The notes below the pieces were generated by a model. The model had not been told where the DNA came from. It saw only the letters and a list, made by a program, of their open reading frames with translations, and ran no database searches. The translations under genes were made by a program, and so were the position numbers. A stretch of 64,000 nucleotides of DNA, taken from positions 186,001-250,000 of the forward strand of contig JADJQQ010000018.1 in the NCBI GenBank assembly GCA_016712625.1, read 5' to 3'. Below are positions 45,089 through 54,424 of this stretch, one piece after another. Each line of letters begins with the position of its first letter. Positions within the stretch are counted from its first letter, which is position 1. This stretch comes from Candidatus Competibacteraceae bacterium (lineage in GTDB: Bacteria > Pseudomonadota > Gammaproteobacteria > Competibacterales > Competibacteraceae).

Positions 45089-46132
45089 TTACTGGATCAG
45101 CGCGGCCGCTTTTTTAACCTGGGCCACCACGCTGTCGGGCAGGGGGATGTAGCCCATCTTGGGAGCCATCGCCTGACCCTGGGTCAAACCGTACTCGACC
45201 AGATCGCGCAGCACTTTCGCTTTGGCGTCGTCCTGCTCCTTGTAGAACAGCATCCAGGTGAAGGTGGCGATGGGATAGGCTTGCGCGCCGGCCGGATCAA
45301 ACAGCCAAACCCGCAGGTCGGGGGCATCGGAATTGGGCAGGGATTTACTGGAGAACTCTGCACTAGCCAGGGCAGCCTTGCCAGATTCGTCGCTGGGGGC
45401 GATGTAATGGCCGGCCTTGTTTTGCAGGATCGCCATGGGCTGCTTGGTGGCGACGGCGTAGGTGTATTCGATATAGCCGATCGCGCCGGGCGTCTGCTTG
45501 ATGGTGGCGGTCACGCCATCGTTCTTTGGCGCTTTCACGAAGTGGGTGGGCCACTGCGCGGTGGTGCCGTGACCGACGCTGCTCTTGAAGGCCGGATTGA
45601 TTTCGCTCAGGTGGCCGGTGAACACGTAAGTGGTGCCGCTGGAATCAGAGCGGGCCACGACCGTGATGTTTTGATCGGGCAGCTTGACGCCGGGATTGGC
45701 GGCGGCGATTTTCGGATCGTTCCATTTGGCGATTTTGCCGGCGAAGATGTCAGGATACACTTCGCGCGGCAGCTTCAGCTCCTTAACGCCTTCAAGGTTG
45801 TAAGACAGCACGATCTCGCCAGCGGTCATCGGCAGCAACACCACGCCTGGCTTGATCTTGGCGATCTCCTCATCGGACATCGCCGCGTCGCTGGCGGCGA
45901 AATCGACCGTGTTATTGATGAAATCCTGAATGCCCGCGCCGCTGCCCTTGGCCTGATAGTCGACGGTAACGCCCTGGGTTTGCTTGCTGAAGTCCTTGAA
46001 CCAGGTGGAGTACAGCGGGAACGGGAAGCTGGCCCCGGAGCCGGTCAGACGCAAATTCTGCGCCGACGCCGGTGCGATGGCGCCAAGGCCCAGCGCGGCA
46101 AACAATGTGGTTGTCAGCAATAGCTTTCTCAC
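45089..46132 (-). CDS. pstS: Phosphate-binding protein PstS
   Basis: About 347 residues. A signal peptide (RKLLLTTTLFAALGLGAIAP, cut after ASA) precedes the PstS fold with LTGSGASFPFPLYSTWF, GSGAGIQDF, FAASDAAMSDEEI and RSDSSGTTYVFTGHL, the residues that wrap phosphate. I favour the GTG at 46132, with AGAGGG six nt upstream, over the ATG at 46150, which has none. A Pho box centred about 80 nt upstream of the start places the whole pst operon under PhoB control. It is the first gene of pstS-pstC-pstA-pstB-pstS-fic-HAD. Confidence 0.95.
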   Translation of the reverse strand: MRKLLLTTTLFAALGLGAIAPASAQNLRLTGSGASFPFPLYSTWFKDFSKQTQGVTVDYQAKGSGAGIQDFINNTVDFAASDAAMSDEEIAKIKPGVVLLPMTAGEIVLSYNLEGVKELKLPREVYPDIFAGKIAKWNDPKIAAANPGVKLPDQNITVVARSDSSGTTYVFTGHLSEINPAFKSSVGHGTTAQWPTHFVKAPKNDGVTATIKQTPGAIGYIEYTYAVATKQPMAILQNKAGHYIAPSDESGKAALASAEFSSKSLPNSDAPDLRVWLFDPAGAQAYPIATFTWMLFYKEQDDAKAKVLRDLVEYGLTQGQAMAPKMGYIPLPDSVVAQVKKAAALIQ

Positions 46133-46203
46133 AAGACGCCCTCTACTCATTAAACTTTCGATTATTCGATTAAATGAGTATCGCGAGCTAATGTTGCACT
46201 GCA

Positions 46204-46221
46204 ATGACAGTACGATGACAG
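46204..46221 (-). promoter_or_regulatory. Pho box of the pst operon
   Basis: On the reverse strand CTGTCAT-CGTA-CTGTCAT: two perfect consensus 7-bp repeats separated by 4 nt, as in PhoB sites of E. coli. It lies 72 nt upstream of the pstS start and replaces a normal -35 element. Confidence 0.92.
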
Positions 46222-46266
46222 CGCCAAGTCAGGGTCGCACTGCTCGCTTCGGTCTGTTGTTGGCAA

Positions 46267-46284
46267 CCGTCATCAAACGGTCAT
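46267..46284 (+). promoter_or_regulatory. Pho box of the btaAB-plcP operon
   Basis: CCGTCAT-CAAA-CGGTCAT matches the PhoB consensus CTGTCAT-n4-CTGTCAT with one mismatch per repeat and the usual A-rich spacer. It faces btaA, 79 nt upstream of its start, and is 45 nt from the pst Pho box. Confidence 0.8.
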
Positions 46285-46362
46285 TGCGACGCAATGATTT
46301 TGTTACCTGTTTTTTCCAAACTCCTCAGCCAATTCTTGCTTCAAGATCTGGTTTGAGGTCGC

Positions 46363-47538
46363 ATGGTTAAAACGCTCGGCGCCAGACTCGGCCATCACGC
46401 GCACGATTTATTGTTCAGGACGGTTCACCAGCGCTATCTGATCTACAACATGTGCTGGGAAGACCCGCGCATTGACCGGCACTTGCTGGGGCTGGATCGA
46501 GACAGCCAGCTGGTGGTGCTGACCAGCGCCGGTTGCAATGCGCTGGATTATTTGCTGGATGGCCCGTCGGAAATCCACGCCGTGGATGTCAATCCCCGCC
46601 AAAATGCGCTGTTGCAACTGAAACTGGCGCTGATCGAACATGGCGAGTTCGACGATCTGGAGCAGATGTTCCGCCGGGGCTCGCACCCTCAGTTTCGCGC
46701 GCTTTACACGGCGCTTCGCCCGCGTCTGCCGCCCTATGCGGCGGCGTTTTGGGATAAAAAAATCACCTACTTTGATCCGCGCAACCCCAAGCACTCGTTT
46801 TACTATCGCGGTACCTGCGGCGCGGTGGCTTGGCTGGTCACCCGGCGGTTGCTTAAATCTGGACGCAAGCTGCGCGATTATTTGTTCGATTTGCTCGATG
46901 CGCCGAATTTGGCCGAGCAGCGCACCCTCTACGCCAAGATCGAACCGGCGTTGTGGAGCCGGTTCAGCGCGTGGCTGCTGCGCCAGCCGACCGCACTGGC
47001 GATGCTGGGCGTGCCGCGACCGCAAATCCATTTGATCCAGCAACGCCATCCCGGCGGCATCGTCGGCTACGTCAGCGACAAGCTGCGCCACGTGCTGACC
47101 GAGGTCTTGATTCACGACAATTACTTCTGGCGGGCTTATCTGACCGGCTCCTACACCGAGCGCTGTTGTCCCAATTACCTTCTGCCGGAAAACTTCGCCC
47201 GCCTGCGCGCCGACCGCAATCGCATCCACACTTACGACGCCACCGTCAGCGACTTTCTGCGCGATCATCCCGGTCAGTACAGCCATTTCGTGCTGCTGGA
47301 TCATCAGGATTGGCTGGCCTGGCATCAGCCACGCGCCTTGGAGGAAGAATGGCGGCTGATTCTGGCCAACAGCCGGCCGGGCAGCCGGATTCTGCTGCGT
47401 TCGGCGGGCAACGATCTCGGCTTTCTGCCAGATTGGACCCGGCGGGCGCTGCGCTTCTTTCCCAATCTGACCGAGCCGCTGCACCAACAGGATCGGGTCG
47501 GGACTTACGGCAGCCTGCATTTCGCGGAGGTGACATGA
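46363..47538 (+). CDS. btaA: Betaine lipid synthesis: SAM:diacylglycerol 3-amino-3-carboxypropyltransferase
   Basis: A 391-residue DUF3419 protein, the BtaA family. It transfers the aminocarboxypropyl group of S-adenosylmethionine to diacylglycerol, giving diacylglyceryl-homoserine. The nucleotide-binding part reads LVVLTSAGCNALDYLLDGP (about 50-68) and IHAVDVNPRQNALLQLKLAL; WEDPRIDRHLLGL near the N-terminus and VRPAYGG-like tails in its partner are family marks. GAGGT precedes the start. The stop overlaps the btaB start (ATGA). A Pho box upstream explains induction by phosphate starvation, as known for DGTS lipids. Confidence 0.9.
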   Translation: MVKTLGARLGHHAHDLLFRTVHQRYLIYNMCWEDPRIDRHLLGLDRDSQLVVLTSAGCNALDYLLDGPSEIHAVDVNPRQNALLQLKLALIEHGEFDDLEQMFRRGSHPQFRALYTALRPRLPPYAAAFWDKKITYFDPRNPKHSFYYRGTCGAVAWLVTRRLLKSGRKLRDYLFDLLDAPNLAEQRTLYAKIEPALWSRFSAWLLRQPTALAMLGVPRPQIHLIQQRHPGGIVGYVSDKLRHVLTEVLIHDNYFWRAYLTGSYTERCCPNYLLPENFARLRADRNRIHTYDATVSDFLRDHPGQYSHFVLLDHQDWLAWHQPRALEEEWRLILANSRPGSRILLRSAGNDLGFLPDWTRRALRFFPNLTEPLHQQDRVGTYGSLHFAEVT

Positions 47539-48176
47539 ACCGATCCGATCCGCTGTTGTGGCCTACCGCGCAACACACCACCGCGTTAAGCCGTTACTAC
47601 CGCTGGCACGCCCGGCTTTACGACAATACGCGCTGGAGCTTTCTGTTCGGGCGTACTGAATTGATTCAGGCGATTGCCATCCATCAGCAGCCGCGCCGAA
47701 TTCTCGAAATCGGCTGCGGCACCGGCGGCAATCTGTTGCGGCTGCACCGACAGTTTCCCGGCGCTACCATCATCGGTCTCGATCTGTCCGCTGACATGCT
47801 GGCCCAAGCGCGGCGCAAGGTTAGTGCGCGCTCAGCTTCGATTGCCCTGATTCAGTGGCGCTACGACCGGCCTTTGCAACCGGGTACGCCATTCGATCTG
47901 ATCGTGTTTTCCTATTGCCTGTCGATGATCAACCCCGGTTGGAACCAAGCGGTGGAAGCGGCATTGCGCGACCTGCGCGCGGGCGGCTTGCTGGCGGTGG
48001 TGGATTTTCATGACACCCCCTTTGCGCGTTTCAGCCGCTGGATGGCGCGCAACCATGTGCGGATGGATGCGCATCTCTTGCCGCATCTGAATGGCTGCTG
48101 TGAAGCGATCACGCAAAGCGTGCGCCCCGCCTACGGCGGCGGCTGGCGCTATTTCAGTTTTATCGGTTCAACCTAA
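47535..48176 (+). CDS. btaB: Betaine lipid synthesis: diacylglyceryl-homoserine N-methyltransferase
   Basis: A 213-residue class I SAM methyltransferase (motif I ILEIGCGTGGN at about 56-66, GLDLSADML, FSYCLSMINPGWNQAV). In the BtaB family it methylates the homoserine amine three times to give the betaine lipid DGTS. GGAGGTGAC gives a strong ribosome binding site inside the end of btaA, with which it overlaps by 4 nt. The function rests on family resemblance plus this neighbourhood. Confidence 0.88.
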   Translation: MNRSDPLLWPTAQHTTALSRYYRWHARLYDNTRWSFLFGRTELIQAIAIHQQPRRILEIGCGTGGNLLRLHRQFPGATIIGLDLSADMLAQARRKVSARSASIALIQWRYDRPLQPGTPFDLIVFSYCLSMINPGWNQAVEAALRDLRAGGLLAVVDFHDTPFARFSRWMARNHVRMDAHLLPHLNGCCEAITQSVRPAYGGGWRYFSFIGST

Positions 48177-48191
48177 ATCTTGGATAAGCGC

Positions 48192-49007
48192 ATGACCGCC
48201 ACACCGTTTCGCACTCTGTGGATATCCGATATTCATCTGGGCTTTAAGGAATGCAAAGCCGAGTTTCTACTCGATTTTCTCCGCCAAAATCCGTGCGAGG
48301 AATTGTATGTGGTGGGCGATCTGATTGATTTCTGGAGCCTGCGTAAAGGTGGGCACTGGCTCGCCTCGCATGGTGAGGTGCTTAAAGCACTTGTCGCTAA
48401 AGCGCGGTCAGGGGATCGGGTCTGGTATATACCCGGCAACCACGACGAGGTGGTGCGGGACTATTGGGGCCTGTCGGTCGGCGGTGTCGAAATTGTTCCA
48501 GAGGCCGTTCACATCACGGCGGACGGCCGACGTTTTTTAGTCATTCACGGCGATGAGTGTGATAGCGCGGTCCGCTGTGGCGGGCCGTTACTCAACTGGC
48601 TGGGTGACTGGGCTTACGATCTGCTGCTGTTTGCCAATCGTTGGTACAACCGCTGGCGGGGGCGCGGCCAGCGGCCGTATTGGTCGCTGGCTAATTTTCT
48701 CAAACAACGCATCGGTCGGGCGGCGTCCTATATTGCACGCTTCGAGGCGGCGGCGGCGCGAGAAGCAACCCGGCGCGAGCTGGATGGGGTCATCTGCGGT
48801 CATATCCACCATGCGGCGCTACGTAACCTCAACGGCGTGCTGTATTGCAATGATGGTGATTGGGTCGAGAGTTGCACGGCCTTGGCCGAGCGCCAGGACG
48901 GTTCGCTGGAGATTTTGCGATGGGGCGCTGAGCGGGCGGTGCGGGTGGCGGGAGAACCCCAGCGCTGGCGGGAACCCCCGCCCATTCCGGATTGGGCGGC
49001 GGCTTGA
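48192..49007 (+). CDS. plcP: PlcP-type phospholipase C (metallophosphoesterase)
   Basis: A 271-residue calcineurin-like phosphoesterase. The metal ligands are all visible: Asp13/His15 in WISDIHLG, Asp in VVGDLIDFW, Asn-His in YIPGNHDE, His in VIHGDE and His-x-His in ICGHIHHA. Whole stretches such as FEAAAAREATRRELDGVICG and GDWVESCTALAE agree with the rhizobial PlcP family, which strips headgroups from phospholipids to give diacylglycerol in phosphate starvation. Automated pipelines often call such proteins UDP-2,3-diacylglucosamine hydrolase. Its place 16 nt after btaB, which needs diacylglycerol, supports PlcP. Confidence 0.85.
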   Translation: MTATPFRTLWISDIHLGFKECKAEFLLDFLRQNPCEELYVVGDLIDFWSLRKGGHWLASHGEVLKALVAKARSGDRVWYIPGNHDEVVRDYWGLSVGGVEIVPEAVHITADGRRFLVIHGDECDSAVRCGGPLLNWLGDWAYDLLLFANRWYNRWRGRGQRPYWSLANFLKQRIGRAASYIARFEAAAAREATRRELDGVICGHIHHAALRNLNGVLYCNDGDWVESCTALAERQDGSLEILRWGAERAVRVAGEPQRWREPPPIPDWAAA

Positions 49008-49034
49008 AAGCAAGGCATTAGCGTTTGATTTAGC

Positions 49035-51076
49035 TTAATTCGCCGTTGCTTCAAACCGTAAGGGTTCGGTTAACAGGGGTCGGTAGTCCGGAAAATAGCT
49101 GCCGCCCGCTGCAAACGGCCGGTCAGGGTCGATCAGGGTTTTGGCGCTGCCTACCCCATAGGTCACTGAGGCGGGATTAGCGGTATCCACAGGCCGGTCG
49201 GTAATGATGTCGCCCACTTGATAGGACTGCCCGTCTTGATGTGTAAAACCCTCGCCGCCTTGCCGAAAATAACGGTAGGTCAGCGGGGTGACTGGAAAAA
49301 CATCCTTGCCCTTGACGTAACGTTGGGTCACCACCACTTGCCGATAGCGGCGAGCGGCGGCCAGCGCGTCCTCCTTGGGCGGATATAACAGCTCACCATG
49401 AATAGCGCCCTTGGCGGTCAGATAACCACCCCGTGCCGTTAACTCTCGCAGCAGCTGTTGCCGCAACGCCTGACCCCGCTGAAATCCCGTGGCGCTGGCG
49501 GTATCCAGCGCGGGCCATTCGGCGTAATAGCCCCGCGCAGGTTGTATGGCGTCACTCAAAAATCGCTCGATGGCGGCGGGCATATCGCCATACAGGCTCG
49601 CGCCCACCACGTTGTCCAGAAAATGACGGAACTCACCCTTGTCTAAATCCCGATTGATGGGATCGCCGAGTCGGGCTTGGCCAGGGGTTGCCTCACGCCC
49701 CACGGAAGTTCGGGCCAGATAACCGAGATAATCCATTTCTCGCCAACCCAGTTCGCCAGAAAATTTGCGGGGGAACGCCCAGGTCGAATCGACCGTATTA
49801 CCCACGCCAGCGGTGAATTGGGGAAATTCGGTACTGGTGACTCCGCTATGGCAGCCGATGCATTGCATCAGTTCTTCCCGATGTTGTGGCCGCAGCGCCC
49901 CATCTGTGTTTTCGATATAGCCAGACAAATACCAACCGACCCCATTGTCCACCCAACCCTGCGCGTCGTTACCATAAAGCGGCGCGCCTTCTTCCTTGAC
50001 GCCGGGGCGGAACTGGCTGGGATAAAACGGCTTCCACTTGACCATGTAGCGGATTTCCTTGACCCGGCGAGCGCGGGCGCCGGGATAAGGGCTGATCGCC
50101 GCGTCGCGCCCGTCGGCCGCTACATCGACATAATGCAGCGGATGAGCGAATTCGGCGCCGACTGGATACAAGCCCCGTTCGATGGCGACGACCCGGGCCG
50201 CGCCGCGATAAGTTAGCCCATCCTCCGGCTGCACACGATCCTGAATCGCTCGTTCCAACAAAGCGAGGTTTTGGCGATAAATGTCTAAATCAAAAGCGCC
50301 ATCCGTCCGCTGCATAAAGACTGGGGGCAATCGAATATAGATGCCAGAGACCGAGCCGGTCATGGGCGTAAAAATGCCATAAGGCATGAAATTTACCGCC
50401 CGCCAGCCAGTAAGCCAGCGCCCGGTTTGGTCCTCGAAAAAGCCGTTGCGCGGCGTGCCGGAACGGACGAAGCCGTCGGATTCAGCGGGCAAATCGTTGG
50501 GATCGAGACCGGGAAATAGCCGAAACGGCGCATCGTCTCCCCGCCATCCCAAGCGCGCGGATCACCAGGCCGGCGCGCGAACGCGGCCCGCCAATTATCC
50601 TCACGGAGATAGCGTTCCATATCCCAAGTTTCCGGATTCAAGCCCAATGCGGCCACGGCTTCCCGCAATTTTTCCGGCGTCAGGGTGTTTTCCCACGGAT
50701 TGCGGCTAGGTGAAGCGGTGAATGGACTGAATGGGGTAAAGGAATACTCTAGTTGTAAGTTGCCGAGTCGCGGCGCTGCCCCTGCTTGCGGGAAATTATT
50801 GCCCAGGCCGGTTTTATAGACGCCGTTGGTGTGACAGAACAGGCAGGCATTCTGTGTGCCGCGCGAGGTTTCGATGTAGCACTGGGCGGGAATATGGGCA
50901 TAGGGGTTGGAAAAAGTCAGTGGGCTACGATAATCGCCTTTTAGAAAGTCGGGCGCGGTGGGCTTGGAGGCGACCGCCGCATGGGCCGTTCCTTCACTAT
51001 CGCCACAGCCCGCTAGCGTCGCCGTCAAACTTAGGATAAGCAGCAGATCTGTCCAACCCAACCACGGGTACTTCAT
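49035..51076 (-). CDS. Di-heme c-type cytochrome lipoprotein, frameshifted
   Basis: Two overlapping frames make one protein of about 680 residues. The N-terminal part has a lipoprotein signal (LTATLAGC) and a heme site CLFCH; the C-terminal part has CIGCH followed by a long domain. In the run of four C at 50539-50542 (G on the coding strand) one base is missing: reading across it joins RRPGDPRAWD to GDDAPFRLFPGLDPN. AGGAGGT precedes the ATG at 51076. It lies downstream of phoX behind a terminator. I know no function for it; it is probably an extracytoplasmic electron carrier or oxidoreductase. Confidence 0.75.
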
Positions 51077-51090
51077 GAGCCTACCTCCTG

Positions 51091-51123
51091 AAAATAAAAA
51101 GCTGGCGATTACATCGCCAGCTT
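51091..51123 (-). terminator. Rho-independent terminator between phoX and the cytochrome gene
   Basis: An exact 11-bp stem (AAGCTGGCGAT / ATCGCCAGCTT, loop of 3) followed on the reverse strand by TTTTTATTTTC. It comes 23 nt after the phoX stop and just before the ribosome binding site of the cytochrome gene, so it would limit read-through. Confidence 0.85.
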
Positions 51124-51145
51124 CTCGGGCCGCGCGTGGGCACGA

Positions 51146-53025
51146 TTAAAGACCGGGTATCCCTCCGATATAACCGACCGGCGCATGGAACTTATCGATC
51201 ATCGGCGTCAGTTGCGTTTTGAGATCGGTGCTGGTGGTGCTGATGAAGTCACCCCAATGCTGGGAGTTGGCCATGATGTAAGCATGACCGTTCAGATTTT
51301 CCAGCACTTGCAAGCCGTTGGTTTCCGCGCCAGCCGTCACCGTCAGAATCCGGCTCAGCTTCTGGGTGTCGACGTTGTAGGCCCAGATGAAGTTGTTAAC
51401 GTGCATCCCGGAATCCTCACCGATGAACAGCGTGCGCATCTTCTCGGAAAAGAACACGTTATCGGTGTTGGCCACGCTGTTGACCTCGGCGATATTGCCA
51501 CGGGCGTCGGCGCTCATGGGCTTGCCCAACAGTTTTGGCTCGACGTACATGTTGACCGCGACCCATTGCGAATCGATGGCGTTACCTTGCGTGTCCTTGA
51601 TGTTGTTTCGCAAGTCGAGGGTATAAGTCGCTCCCGCCTTATTTTCCGCCAGTTTGATATGGTCAGCGGGTTCGGTGGCATCGGAGCGCATGCTGGTTTC
51701 GATGCGCGAGATGGCGACGTACAACTTCCTGTCCTTGCCATTGACGGCAACCCCTTCCATCTTGGTCCATTCGGTGGTGCCGCCTAACAGGGCCGTGTAG
51801 CGGCGGGCTTCTAAAAAGGCGGCGGCCTTTTCCATGCCGGGCTTGAGCACCAAACATTCGTCAGATGAAGAGCCCGCGCGCACCCGCTGGTAACCGCTGG
51901 GACATTGGCCGGTAGTCGGCTCAGTGGCGCTGAAGATGTCATTGAAGGTCAGGCTATTAGCCAGCGCGCTGATCTCGGCGTCGGTGGCATGGCCGAGTCG
52001 AATCCAGGTGATATTGGCTTTTCCACCGTCCTGATCGCTGGTCTGATTCCATTTTGCGGTATAGAGGGTGCCAGCGGACAAATCACCGTATTGATCGGCC
52101 ACGAACATTGTCATCTGCACGTAAGCGCCATCATCGCCCAGATAAGCGGTGCGGCCGTCCGGCATCAGTTTAGCCACCTCCCAGGTTCCGCGCCCCATCG
52201 CGTAATGTTTGACCACACTCGTGGAGCCGTCGGCCCTGACGGTCACTTCCGGGATGATCCCGTAATGATAAGGATTGGCCTCGCGCTCGCCCTTGAAATA
52301 CAACTCGCGCATCGCCTTGAGACCCGCCGTGGTCGTACCGTAATTCTTGGAATCGAGCGGGTTATAAATCAGGTCGTAATCTTCTTCGGAACCGAGATGG
52401 GTGTTCCACGGTGTTTGCGAGCCGAAGCAGGGAATCCACAGGCCGTTGACGCTGGAGAAGTCGATGGGACGGACCTTGGTCGCGCTCAACTTGCCGTTAT
52501 TCGATTGCGCGATCTCACTCAAGGTCATCGACATCGGCGAGCGGGTATACCAACCGGGGTGGAAAAAGCGACCGAGCCATCGCTCAACAGCCAGTCGTAT
52601 TCATAGTGGGTGACTAAAAACAGCTTGTCACCGATGTTGAGCAGGCTGTTGGCGTCCGGAGTTTCCGCCACCACCGGATTGCCCATCGGGTCGAGCAAGG
52701 CTTCCATCTTGTAGTTATAAAGCTGGCCCGCGGGATGCCTCTGACCCTTTACCTCGGAAATTTTATCCTTCACGCTGAATAACGTGGTGTAGGAAAGCGG
52801 CTTCTCGACCACTGATCCATTGGTGTAGCTCAGCTTAACGGTCGACTTACTGTAAGTTTTAGCCATCTCATCGAGGGTAGAAGGCGCGGGCGTCTCCGTG
52901 AATTCCACGGCCTTCAGGATTTTAGCCGGCGAATCGCCACCATCATTATCGTCATGGTCATCGCCACCACAGCCCGCCAGTCCTAACACCGACAACATCG
53001 CCACCACGAGCAACTTCAGGTTCAT
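51146..53025 (-). CDS. phoX: PhoX-family alkaline phosphatase, frameshifted
   Basis: About 626 residues across one frameshift. The N-terminal frame carries a lipoprotein signal (VLGLAGCGG) and GQLYNYKMEALLDPMGNPVV, ending near 52530. The second frame carries the conserved core VNGLWIPCFGSQTPWNTHLG, GRGTWEVAKLMPDGRTAYLG, LSAGTLYTAKWNQ and NTDNVFFSEKMRTLFIGEDS. One base is missing in the A5 run at 52563-52567; adding it gives AFFHPGWYTRSPMSMT. PhoX is a calcium/iron phosphatase that frees phosphate from organic esters outside the cytoplasm. A Pho box sits 68 nt upstream. Confidence 0.88.
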
Positions 53026-53092
53026 GACTCCCCATAAAATATTCAGAAGACTTCCGCAAGCGGTCATCTTCACTCGCTGAAGTTACCAAATG

Positions 53093-53110
53093 ATGACAGT
53101 GTCATGACGC
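53093..53110 (-). promoter_or_regulatory. Pho box of phoX
   Basis: On the reverse strand GCGTCAT-GACA-CTGTCAT: the second repeat is perfect, the first has two mismatches. It is correctly placed 68-85 nt upstream of the phoX start. Confidence 0.75.
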
Positions 53111-53154
53111 TGGGATTTTGCCTAAGTCCCCAAGATAGTTAAAAAAATCCCTCT

Positions 53155-53172
53155 CTGTCACGGCTCTTTCAT
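53155..53172 (+). promoter_or_regulatory. Probable Pho box of the glycosyltransferase-olsBA side
   Basis: CTGTCAC-GGCT-CTTTCAT matches both 7-bp repeats of the Pho box with one mismatch each. It points toward the GT4 gene, 46 nt upstream of its proposed start, 45 nt from the phoX box. The same spacing of 45 nt between opposed boxes occurs at 46.2 kb. Confidence 0.65.
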
Positions 53173-53217
53173 CAAAACATCATCAATCTGTTGCGGTTGT
53201 TTCCGAAAATTTGGAGT

Positions 53218-54424
53218 ATGTCTCTGGATACTTCAGCCTTTCAGACCCGACAACGCTTGCGCGTCAGCATTGTCACCGAAACCTACCCGCCAGAAATCAA
53301 CGGCGTGGCCTTCACGGTCGCGCGTTGGGTCGAGAGCTTGCGGCGGCGTGGTCATGGGGTGCAATTAGTGCGAGTGTGCCAGGAGATCAACACGGTAGCG
53401 GAAGGAGCCGATTCCCTGGAAGCGTTACCGCTGCCCGGTTTCCGGATTCCCGGCTATCCGCGGCTACAAGCGGGTTGGCCCGCTGTGCGCCCTCTATTGA
53501 GGCATTGGCGGCAGACCCGCCCGGATGTGGTCCATATCGCCACTGAAGGACCCTTGGGCTATTCAGCCCTGCGCGCGGCCCAACGTTTGGGCATTCCGGC
53601 ATCGACGAGTTTCCATACCAATTTTTCAACGCTACAGCCGCCATTACCGCCTGGGTTGGTTGGCTGGCCCGATCACCGCCTATTTGCGGCATTTTCACAA
53701 TCGGGGCGTACAAACGCTGGTGCCGCCCGAGGAGCTGGCCAGCCACTTGCGCGCCCTCGGCTTCCAGCGCACGCACGTGTTGGGGCGAGGCGTGGATACC
53801 GCGCTGTTCTCGCCGCGGCGGCGCGACCCGGCGTTGCGGGAATGTTGGGGCGTGGCTCCGCGCGCTTTGGCCGTTTTGTGCGTGGGACGATTGGCGGCGG
53901 AGAAAAATTTGCAGCTGGCCATCGCCGCCTTTCAGGCGATCCGCCAGTTACAGCCCGATGCCCGCCTGATTTTGGTCGGCGACGGGCCCATGGCCGCTCG
54001 CTTGCGCGCCCATCATCCCAGTTTCGTTTATTGCGGGATGCGCCAGGGTGAGGATTTGGCCGCCCATTACGCCTCGGCCGACGTGTTCCTGTTCCCAAGC
54101 TTGACCGAAACGTTTGGCAATGTCGTGTTGGAAGCGATGGCCAGCGGTCTGGCGGTCGGGGCCTTCGATTACGCCGCTGGCCACGCTCATGTCGAATCCG
54201 GCCGCTGCGGCCTGCTGGCGCCGTTCGGTGACGCGGCGGCGTTCATCTCCATTGCGACCGCCTTGGTACGAGATCGGGGAGTGCTCGCGGCGATGGGTCA
54301 AGTTGCCCGACAGGCGGTACTCGGTCTGGACAGCGAACGGATTTACGACCGTCTGGAAGCCTTGCTCGCGAGCGTGACTGCCCAAGGAGAAACCTCATGC
54401 CCGACCGTCGCTCGCCCAATCTGA
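53218..54424 (+). CDS. GT4-family glycosyltransferase, glycolipid type, frameshifted
   Basis: About 400 residues in two frames. Frame one: VSIVTETYPPEINGVAFTVA through GIPASTSFHTNF. The T5 run at 53622-53626 has one base too many; removing it continues as QRYSRHYRLGWLAG, then VLCVGRLAAEKNLQLA, LILVGDGPMAARL and LTETFGNVVLEAMASGL. This is the MgtA/Agt/SqdX-like class that puts a sugar on diacylglycerol or a lipid precursor. It probably makes a phosphate-free glycolipid, as Agt does beside PlcP in other bacteria. It overlaps the PAP2 gene by 28 nt. Confidence 0.82.
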
